Shown here in pieces: positions 1 to 5,125 of a DNA stretch of 5,125 nucleotides. The notes under the pieces are model-generated. The model had not been told where the DNA came from, did not search any database, and saw nothing but the letters and a program-made list of their open reading frames with translations. Where the stretch lies: NCBI GenBank assembly GCA_020724325.1, contig DYHC01000171.1, positions 1-5,125 on the forward strand, written 5' to 3'. Within the stretch, counting starts at the first letter, position 1. Every line of letters starts with the position of its first letter. The translations under genes were made by a program, and so were the position numbers. The stretch comes from Melioribacter roseus. Its GTDB lineage: Bacteria; Bacteroidota; Ignavibacteria; Ignavibacteriales; Melioribacteraceae.

Positions 1-41
1 TAAGTACTGTAACCAATATGATGATTATTTTTTTCGTGCAT
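1..41 (-). CDS. Probable cytochrome c oxidase subunit IV (prokaryotic type), N-terminus only
   Basis: Only the first 13 codons and two bases are in the window, reading MHEKNNHHIGYST. A short, His-rich, hydrophilic start followed by a Tyr-Xaa-Thr stretch is what I expect before the first membrane helix of the small prokaryotic subunit IV (ctaF/coxD family), and this gene usually follows subunit III directly. The start lies 7 nt after the coxC stop and has a GAGGA ribosome binding site. The final partial codon TA- is compatible with tyrosine. The identification rests mainly on position and on this short N-terminus, so no symbol is assigned. Another small oxidase-associated membrane protein cannot be excluded. 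Confidence 0.65.
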   Translation of the reverse strand, partial: MHEKNNHHIGYST

Positions 42-45
42 GAAT

Positions 46-51
46 TCCTCA
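46..51 (-). promoter_or_regulatory. Ribosome binding site of the ctaF-like gene, overlapping the coxC stop
   Basis: TGAGGA on the minus strand contains the coxC stop codon TGA and a GAGGA Shine-Dalgarno, 4 nt before the ATG at 39-41. The spacing is a little short. Its presence supports a real gene start here although only 41 nt of that gene are in the window. Confidence 0.6.
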
Positions 52-678
52 CTGAATTAGATAGAATAACGGGAACAAGAAAATCCAGATTAGATCTACA
101 AGATGCCAGTATAAACCCGAGTTTTCTAGTTTAACATAATTATCATACGTAATCTTATCTTTAATTATCATTACAAGAATTATTGATAGAATTACAATAC
201 CTATCAATACGTGTAAACCATGAAGACCGGTCATAACATAATATAATCCGAAAAATAAAATCTGTCCGTTAGGAAGACCAAGTAATTCATCCGAACCCGG
301 ATATATACCATGAGAAAACTTAGCCGACCATTCAAAATATTTATTAATCATAAACATTAATGCAAACATCAATGTCATAAAAAGCATCAGTATAGATAAA
401 AATTTATTTCTCTTTTGAATAGCAGCAATAGATAATGCCACTGTTAAACTGCTTGTCAACAGAATTATTGTTTTCAACGTTCCAATACCTGTATTTAATT
501 CCATTCCAGCTAAATGAAATTGATCTGGATATTGATAGCGGTAAACAGCATATACTAAGAACAATCCTCCAAATAATAGCAACTCAGTAAACAGGAATAA
601 CCACATTCCCATTTTAGCACCGACGTAATCACGATGGACATGATTTTGAACAGCCGCTTCTGAATTGTGACTACTCAT
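49..678 (-). CDS. ctaE: Cytochrome c oxidase subunit III
   Basis: Subunit III binds subunit I in the membrane and stabilises the oxidase and its proton uptake path; it carries no redox metal. The protein has 209 residues and five clear membrane helices, the usual form of the short bacterial subunit III in caa3-type oxidases. Family motifs in order are GMWLFLFTELLLFGGLF at 24-40, TSSLTVALSI at 75-84, FEW at 115-117, YYVMTGLHGLHVLIG at 146-160 and the C-terminal YWHLVDLIWIFLFPLFYL at 190-207. The histidines of the TGLHGLH and YWHLVD motifs and Glu32 of helix I are typical of the family. The start is fixed by AAAGGAG 7 nt upstream within coxA. The stop TGA at 49-51 forms part of the ribosome binding site for the next gene. 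Also named coxC. Confidence 0.97.
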   Translation of the reverse strand: MSSHNSEAAVQNHVHRDYVGAKMGMWLFLFTELLLFGGLFLVYAVYRYQYPDQFHLAGMELNTGIGTLKTIILLTSSLTVALSIAAIQKRNKFLSILMLFMTLMFALMFMINKYFEWSAKFSHGIYPGSDELLGLPNGQILFFGLYYVMTGLHGLHVLIGIVILSIILVMIIKDKITYDNYVKLENSGLYWHLVDLIWIFLFPLFYLIQ

Positions 679-2308
679 TTTTCATCTCCTTTAGCTGACT
701 AAAATCGTAGGGCATTCGAGTAATATTTGGGATCTCATGGAAATTTTCCATAGTAGGCGGTGATTGAATATGCCATTCCAACGTTACACCTCCCCAGGGA
801 TTTGAAGTTGCTCTATTTCCTTTTAGCAACGCATGAATAAGATAACCTACAATAAAGAAAATTGTTAATGATAATATCCACGAGCCGATAGTTGAAATCA
901 GTTGAAGATTTGCGAACTCCGGTAAATAATCATAATATCTTCTTGGCATTCCCATATAACCCAAAATAAACTTCGGGAAGTAAAGCATTATAAATCCAAC
1001 GAAGAAACCGAGAACACCTAAATTTGCAAATTTATCGTTGTACATCCTTCCGAACATTTTTGGGAACCAATAATGAAGGGCAGCAAAGAATATTGTTCCT
1101 GTTCCGCCGAACATTACAAAATGAAAGTGAGCAACTACAAAATATGTATCATGAACATGGATATTAGTTGCTAAGGAACCAAGAACTAATCCTGTTAATC
1201 CGCCTATAGAGAACAAAAAGATAAAGGACATTACCCAGAGAAAAGGAGGTTTAGGGTCGATTGAACCCTTATACAATGTTGCAACCCAATTGAATATTTT
1301 TACACCAGAAGGTAAGGCAACAATAAATGTAAGAAGCGAAAAAATCCAGCGTGCAGTATCGCTCATACCGCTAGTGAACATATGATGAGCCCAAACAAGA
1401 TAACCAACAAATGCAATTGCAAGAGAAGAAAGTGCAATAGCTTTATATCCAAAGATTGTTCTGCGAGCAAATGTTGGAATAATTTCCGATACAACACCCA
1501 TAGCCGGTAAAATCATTATATAAACTGCCGGATGCGAATAGATCCAGAATAGATGCTGGAAAAGTATTGGGTCGCCGCCAAGTGCCGGGTCAAATATTCC
1601 AACACCAAATAATCTTTCCAGAATAACCAAAACTATTGTTATTCCAACAATGGGTGTAGCAATAATTTGAATCCACGCGGTTGCATAAGTTGCCCATACA
1701 AACAATGGCATTTTGAAAAAAGTCATCCCCGGTGCTCGTAATCTGTGTACAGTAGTAACAAAATTTAGTCCGGTTAATATTGATGAAAAGCCGAGAACAA
1801 ATGCAGCTAACAGCGGAAGCGAAACATTTGTGTTGCTTCTTACACTATATGGAATATAAAAAGTCCAGCCCGTATCAATTGCTCCACCAGGAAGTATAAC
1901 AGAAAGCAGCGCTAATATAGCACCTGCTACATAGATATAATATGAAAGTAAATTCAACCTTGGGAAAGCAACATCGCGCGCACCAATTTGAATCGGTAAA
2001 AAAAAGTTTCCGAAGATTGCCGGAAGTCCGGGAATTATAAATAGGAAAATCATTATTACACCGTGAAGCGTAAATAATGAATTATATGTTTGAGCATCAA
2101 CAATTGTTTTTCCCGGTGCAATCAATTCAAGGCGCATTAGAAAACCAATAATTACACCTACAAGAAAGAAAAACAGAATTGTTACACCATACATTATACC
2201 AATTCTTTTATGATCTGTAGTAAGTAACCATGATAGAATTCCGGAATGTTTATTTGTGCTCTGTTTGTAAAAACTATTTTCAATCACGGCAGAAGAACCG
2301 TTGTTCAT
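671..2308 (-). CDS. ctaD: Cytochrome c oxidase subunit I, A2-type haem-copper oxidase
   Basis: This is the catalytic subunit (545 residues, about 12 membrane helices, full length for the family) that reduces O2 to water and pumps protons. All metal ligands are present: His82 (TLHGVIMIF) and His396 for the low-spin haem, His394 for the high-spin haem, and His259, His308 and His309 for CuB. Tyr263 is placed to make the His-Tyr crosslink. HDTYFVVAHFHFV at 386-398 and the RR pair at 456-457 are canonical. D-channel residues Asn101, Asp112 and Asn119 and K-channel Ser334 and Lys337 are kept. Helix VI reads YSHPAVY at 257-263; the A1-type glutamate is Ala261, and Tyr257-Ser258 give the A2 signature known from Rhodothermus and Thermus caa3 oxidases. 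The ATG has a good ribosome binding site inside the SCO gene. The stop TAG at 671-673 lies inside the coxC start region, an 8-nt overlap. Also named coxA. Confidence 0.98.
   Translation of the reverse strand: MNNGSSAVIENSFYKQSTNKHSGILSWLLTTDHKRIGIMYGVTILFFFLVGVIIGFLMRLELIAPGKTIVDAQTYNSLFTLHGVIMIFLFIIPGLPAIFGNFFLPIQIGARDVAFPRLNLLSYYIYVAGAILALLSVILPGGAIDTGWTFYIPYSVRSNTNVSLPLLAAFVLGFSSILTGLNFVTTVHRLRAPGMTFFKMPLFVWATYATAWIQIIATPIVGITIVLVILERLFGVGIFDPALGGDPILFQHLFWIYSHPAVYIMILPAMGVVSEIIPTFARRTIFGYKAIALSSLAIAFVGYLVWAHHMFTSGMSDTARWIFSLLTFIVALPSGVKIFNWVATLYKGSIDPKPPFLWVMSFIFLFSIGGLTGLVLGSLATNIHVHDTYFVVAHFHFVMFGGTGTIFFAALHYWFPKMFGRMYNDKFANLGVLGFFVGFIMLYFPKFILGYMGMPRRYYDYLPEFANLQLISTIGSWILSLTIFFIVGYLIHALLKGNRATSNPWGGVTLEWHIQSPPTMENFHEIPNITRMPYDFSQLKEMKNE
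686..692 (-). promoter_or_regulatory. Ribosome binding site of coxC inside the coxA 3' end
   Basis: AAAGGAG on the minus strand stands 7 nt before the coxC ATG at 676-678, an ideal Shine-Dalgarno and spacing. It lies wholly within coxA, and the start and stop interleave as ATGAGTAG. This decides the coxC start and implies that coxA and coxC are translated by coupled or re-initiating ribosomes, which suits subunits needed in equal amounts. Confidence 0.85.
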
Positions 2309-2312
2309 TTAT

Positions 2313-3104
2313 CTAAACTCCCTCATTCTTTTTTTTCTTTTTCAATAAAACAATTAAAAATATTCCAACACCAATCAGCATTACTAATCCTATAATTCTT
2401 GTAATATTCAAAGTATACTGTCTTCCTTCAGGATCGTAACTGAAACAGAATTGAAGAAACTTAGAAATTGTTGGATTAGTTTTGCCGGCTTTGGCATCAA
2501 TTAATGCCATCTTAACATCGAACGGATTAAATGAAGTTCCAAACAAGTAGCGCGAGATCTTTCCATCTGGCGCAATGGTTAAAACCGCACCAGCATGAAT
2601 ATATTGACCATCGGAACTTTTTTTAAAATAATATCCTGCTGCATCAGTCAATTTATGAATACTTGCTGAGTCTCCCGTAAGAAAAATCCAATCTTCTGGA
2701 TTGAATCTTCTTTTAAGTGTGTGTAAATAATTTTTCTTCCACTTAGCTGCTATTGCCGGAGTCTCTCTGTGGTCAAAGCTAAGGGCAATTATTTTAAAAT
2801 CTGCTCCGGGTTCTAGTTCTATTTTGTCAATTGTCCACGTTAATTCATTTAACAAGGGGCTGCAAATACCAGGACATTCATAATAAACAAGAGCAAGGAG
2901 CACAGGTTTATTTATAATGTCTTTCAAGAAAACTTTTTCGCCATCGCTATTAAAAAATGCAAGATCCAGTGGTAAATAATTACCTAGTTTTTCATCTATA
3001 CCTATTTCAATAGTATTTTGTGCAACCGATTTTGTGTTATAAAATAGACAAATAACTATAATCAAATAAGTTAGATTAATATTTCTAATAGTATTCATTG
3101 CCAT
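2313..3104 (-). CDS. SCO1/SenC family copper chaperone for cytochrome c oxidase assembly
   Basis: SCO proteins are thioredoxin-fold copper chaperones or thiol reductases that act outside the membrane and mature the CuA site of cytochrome oxidase. The copper motif CPGIC is at residues 77-81, after VLLALVYYE. The third ligand is His170, in YIHAGAVLTIAPDGKISRYLFG. Other family marks are KIIALSFDHRETP at 104-116 and W139 with FLTGD. An N-terminal signal or anchor covers about residues 11-29. A second helix covers about 236-254 and ends in a lysine-rich tail, so the chaperone domain is probably held to the membrane at its C-terminus too. The sequence before that helix (FCFSYDPEGRQY) resembles a conserved extension in a subset of SCO proteins. 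Two start codons compete, ATG at 3102-3104 and at 3096-3098; neither has a Shine-Dalgarno. The first directly follows tandem TAATAA stops of the cytochrome gene, which suggests coupled translation. The gene ends 4 nt before coxA. Confidence 0.94.
   Translation of the reverse strand: MAMNTIRNINLTYLIIVICLFYNTKSVAQNTIEIGIDEKLGNYLPLDLAFFNSDGEKVFLKDIINKPVLLALVYYECPGICSPLLNELTWTIDKIELEPGADFKIIALSFDHRETPAIAAKWKKNYLHTLKRRFNPEDWIFLTGDSASIHKLTDAAGYYFKKSSDGQYIHAGAVLTIAPDGKISRYLFGTSFNPFDVKMALIDAKAGKTNPTISKFLQFCFSYDPEGRQYTLNITRIIGLVMLIGVGIFLIVLLKKKKKNEGV
2318..2324 (-). promoter_or_regulatory. Ribosome binding site of coxA, embedded in the last SCO codons
   Basis: GAGGGAG on the minus strand lies 9 nt before the coxA ATG at 2306-2308. 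It is formed by the Glu-Gly codons and the first base of the Val codon that end the SCO gene, so the two genes share this sequence. It supports the chosen coxA start. Confidence 0.75.
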
Positions 3105-3107
3105 TTA

Positions 3108-4025
3108 TTAAGTTATTGATTTCACATAATCAACAAAAAAGCGAAACTCTTCTAATGAAATTCTGGTAATAGTTGGTTTAAATCCATAATCGTGGGGAGC
3201 ATTTTTGATTATCCAGAATAATTGTTCAGCACTAAGCTGGGGATTAGAAATAAAAAGATAAAGAGCTTTATCAATGTTACTGACATTTTTTAGGAGCAAA
3301 CCTGCCGAAGCGTTATGTGCAGATAAGAACTTTTCCTTAGCCGCAGCAACCTTAAGATTTAGTTGAGCATTTTCGGTAAGAATTAATTTAGCTGCTTTGC
3401 TCACTGGAATTTGATTAGGTTGAATTGTGCCGGCAGATAGATTATAAGCAGTATTTAATTGATTCACTTGTTCTGCTGTTACAGCTGGAAAATCTGCAAA
3501 TGTCCTGAAGTAATGAATAATATCAAATCGGTCTGACGGCGCTAAATATTCGTAAGCTGCCATTCCTCTAGTAATAATTCCCTCGTGCAAAGTTTTGTAC
3601 AAGGCATCTATAGTGCGTCCATTCGTCCAGCCATCGGACAGATGAAAATTTCTTGGTTTTGGATTCAGCATCAATCCAGCCGGTCCATCACCAAGCCCGT
3701 TATCTCCATGGCACGATTTACAATTGCCGTCATACAATTCTTTTCCATTTGCAATCATTTCTGCGGTTGGATTTACTACAGATTTGAGATCAACAGCAGG
3801 AATTATTCCTCCCTTTTTCTCAACTATTTCTTTTTTTACTAAAGATGAATCGATAATACCAACTGTTTGTTCATTATAAGATATAGGAATTAATTTATGA
3901 GCGAAGAAAATTCCGAATCCTAGAATTAAAAGAAAGAAATAGACAAAGAACCAGCCGTACAATCGTATCGGGGAAATTAATAAATCCTTAAAGTCGATTT
4001 CCTCACGTATTTTTTGTTTTTCCAT
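3108..4025 (-). CDS. Membrane-anchored mono-heme cytochrome c with a haem-less C-terminal domain
   Basis: The 305-residue protein probably shuttles electrons between alternative complex III and the terminal oxidase on the periplasmic face. One membrane helix spans about residues 22-43, followed by a linker and a class I cytochrome c domain at about 85-178. The haem motif CKSCH is at 102-106 (DNA 3708-3722) and is followed by GDGPAGLMLNPKPRNF. Met155 in TRGMAAY is the likely distal haem ligand. Residues 182-305 hold no further CXXCH, but they are helical and end like a cytochrome c domain (FRFFVDYVKSI); see findings. The gene sits 15 nt after actF and 3 nt before the SCO gene. No Shine-Dalgarno precedes the ATG (upstream bases are TTTTTTTACGAAT), so translation may be coupled to actF. 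It occupies the place where subunit II often stands, but it has no CuA motif and is not CoxB. It could instead be an ActE-like subunit of ACIII; the sequence alone does not decide. Confidence 0.93.
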   Translation of the reverse strand: MEKQKIREEIDFKDLLISPIRLYGWFFVYFFLLILGFGIFFAHKLIPISYNEQTVGIIDSSLVKKEIVEKKGGIIPAVDLKSVVNPTAEMIANGKELYDGNCKSCHGDNGLGDGPAGLMLNPKPRNFHLSDGWTNGRTIDALYKTLHEGIITRGMAAYEYLAPSDRFDIIHYFRTFADFPAVTAEQVNQLNTAYNLSAGTIQPNQIPVSKAAKLILTENAQLNLKVAAAKEKFLSAHNASAGLLLKNVSNIDKALYLFISNPQLSAEQLFWIIKNAPHDYGFKPTITRISLEEFRFFVDYVKSIT

Positions 4026-4040
4026 ATTCGTAAAAAAATT

Positions 4041-5125
4041 TTATAATCTGAAATCAATTCCACGTTTAAGTTTTGGATCACCAACTGCAACTAAATTATT
4101 CTTCTTTGAAAGTTGTACAAACAAAAGAATTACCACACCAACGGTTAGAACCGGAAAAGAAATTTCTATCCAGCTGAACAATACTCCTTCTTTACTATAA
4201 TTTGGCATAGCTAACCAATATAAATCATACCAGTGAGCAAAGAGCAGCCAAATGGACATAATTTTTAATCTCTTAGGATCCATTTTGGATGGTTGCGATA
4301 ATAATCCAAAGTAAGGAATTGCGAAGCGGACAAAAATCAAACCTATTGAGTAATAGACCCAGGTACCTTCCCATCTATGTAAGAACCAGAAAGTTTCTTC
4401 CGGCAGATTAGCATACCAAATTAACAGGAACTGACTAAATGCAATGTATGCCCAGAAATTAGTAAATGCAAACATAAAGGCACCGAGGCTATAGTAATGG
4501 TCGTTTGTCAATCCTTTAACTAAATAACCGTTTTCATTTAATAGCACCACAATAAAAGTTACTGCAGCAAAAGCAGCCAGGATAGAACCGGAGAAATAAT
4601 AAACTCCAAATATTGTTGAGAACCAGTGCGGCTCTAAGCTCATGAGCCAATCGAATGCAAAAAATGAAATCGTAATTCCAAAAACTGGAATATAAGCTGC
4701 AGAAAATTTTATGTTCTTTTTAGTTAAGGATGGATCAAACGTTGCATCCTGTTTTTTTGAAGTTTTTGTAATGAAATAATAAAATAGAATCCACAACAAA
4801 AAAAACATTACAACACGAACCATAAAGAAATCGATATTAAGATACGGTGCTTTCCCTTTTAAGATTTTATCTGCTTCAACAACTTCGGGATGCATCCAAT
4901 GGAAAATATCACCGAGTTTAAAGAGCAAGGGAATTACTACAACCGGAAGAACAAGTAGAAGAGCAGAGAGAAATTCTGGAATTCTTCTAAACGGAGTACT
5001 CCAGACAGCACCGGCAATATATTCAATTGCTACCAGGAATAAGGAACCTAATCCAATGCTTGTTAGAAAGGTAAGCATAATTATATTATTAAAAGCACTT
5101 CGAGAACTATCGGTAAAATATGATG
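4041..5125 (-). CDS. actF: ActF, integral membrane subunit of alternative complex III (quinol:cytochrome c oxidoreductase), 5' end cut by window edge
   Basis: This is one of the two NrfD/PsrC-like membrane subunits of alternative complex III, which oxidises quinol in the cytoplasmic membrane and passes electrons to a cytochrome c or directly to an oxidase. The family call rests on motifs I recognise as typical of ActF: FDWLMSLEPHWFSTIFGVYY, then a segment with AYIAFSQFLLIWYANLPEET and a downstream HRWEGTW. About nine hydrophobic helices are visible against roughly ten in the family. An ATG lies at 5076-5078, but the frame stays open for 15 more codons to the window edge, reading SYFTDSSRSAFNNII. 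No Shine-Dalgarno precedes that ATG, which would also start inside a membrane helix. The real start, and probably the first helix, therefore lie beyond 5125. The frame ends in TAA at 4041-4043, 15 nt before the cytochrome c gene. The other ACIII genes are expected upstream, outside the window. The family call is firm; the true length is unknown. Confidence 0.92.
   Translation of the reverse strand, partial: SYFTDSSRSAFNNIIMLTFLTSIGLGSLFLVAIEYIAGAVWSTPFRRIPEFLSALLLVLPVVVIPLLFKLGDIFHWMHPEVVEADKILKGKAPYLNIDFFMVRVVMFFLLWILFYYFITKTSKKQDATFDPSLTKKNIKFSAAYIPVFGITISFFAFDWLMSLEPHWFSTIFGVYYFSGSILAAFAAVTFIVVLLNENGYLVKGLTNDHYYSLGAFMFAFTNFWAYIAFSQFLLIWYANLPEETFWFLHRWEGTWVYYSIGLIFVRFAIPYFGLLSQPSKMDPKRLKIMSIWLLFAHWYDLYWLAMPNYSKEGVLFSWIEISFPVLTVGVVILLFVQLSKKNNLVAVGDPKLKRGIDFRL

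Noticed and set aside
1526..1528. Ala261 of CoxA as a broken proton-transfer residue
   Set aside because: The YSHP context shows this is the normal A2-type arrangement and not a loss-of-function change.
2862..2876. CPGIC in the SCO protein as a possible CuA site, which would make this a subunit II
   Set aside because: The thioredoxin-like context, the HAGAVLTI histidine motif and the lack of the downstream CuA His/Met ligands identify a SCO chaperone.
3585..3842. An 85-codon open frame on the plus strand
   Set aside because: It lies wholly antisense to the haem domain and linker of the cytochrome c gene, has no recognisable domain or ribosome binding site, and runs against every other gene. 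It is a shadow frame.
4026..4040. A run of seven T on the minus strand between actF and the cytochrome gene, resembling a terminator tail
   Set aside because: No stable GC-rich hairpin precedes it, only weak AT-rich pairing, and the gap is 15 nt within an evident operon.
1..5125. CRISPR arrays, tRNA or rRNA genes, insertion sequences, inverted repeats or a defence-type system
   Set aside because: Coding sequence covers almost the whole window with gaps of at most 15 nt. I saw no repeated units, RNA gene features or transposase motifs. The window is a respiratory operon.

Overview
The window is one stretch of a tightly packed aerobic respiratory operon. Every gene lies on the minus strand, so transcription runs from high to low coordinates. 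In that order it holds the 3' part of actF (quinol-oxidising alternative complex III, ACIII), a membrane-anchored mono-heme cytochrome c, a SCO-type copper chaperone, cytochrome c oxidase subunit I (coxA/ctaD), subunit III (coxC/ctaE), and the first codons of a probable subunit IV (ctaF/coxD). The genes at both ends are cut by the window edges. The four gaps are 15, 3, 4 and 7 nt long, and coxA overlaps coxC by 8 nt. There is no intergenic stretch that could hold a promoter or terminator of its own, so transcription is probably driven from beyond position 5125.

The encoded pathway can be read from gene order. ACIII, represented here by its NrfD-like ActF subunit, takes electrons from menaquinol or ubiquinol. 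The mono-heme cytochrome is placed to carry them to the oxidase. SCO loads copper into the oxidase, and CoxA/CoxC/CtaF form the membrane core that reduces O2 and pumps protons. CoxA is an A2-type haem-copper oxidase: its helix VI motif is YSHPAVY, without the glutamate of the mitochondrial-like A1 type, while its D- and K-channel residues are otherwise present. ACIII next to an A2-type caa3-like oxidase is the arrangement known from Rhodothermus marinus and many relatives of Bacteroidota.

The DNA is clearly AT-rich, and the proteins look like those of the Bacteroidota/Chlorobiota/Ignavibacteriota group. Good Shine-Dalgarno sequences before coxA, coxC and ctaF argue mildly against typical Flavobacteriia or Bacteroidia, which rarely use them, and fit Ignavibacteriota or a relative. 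This taxonomic placement is inference.

Most of the window is conventional. Two points deserve a second look. First, no subunit II (the CuA subunit) is encoded where it would be expected, before coxA; a mono-heme cytochrome sits there instead. Second, the C-terminal third of that cytochrome looks like a second cytochrome c domain that has lost both its haem-attachment motif and its axial methionine.
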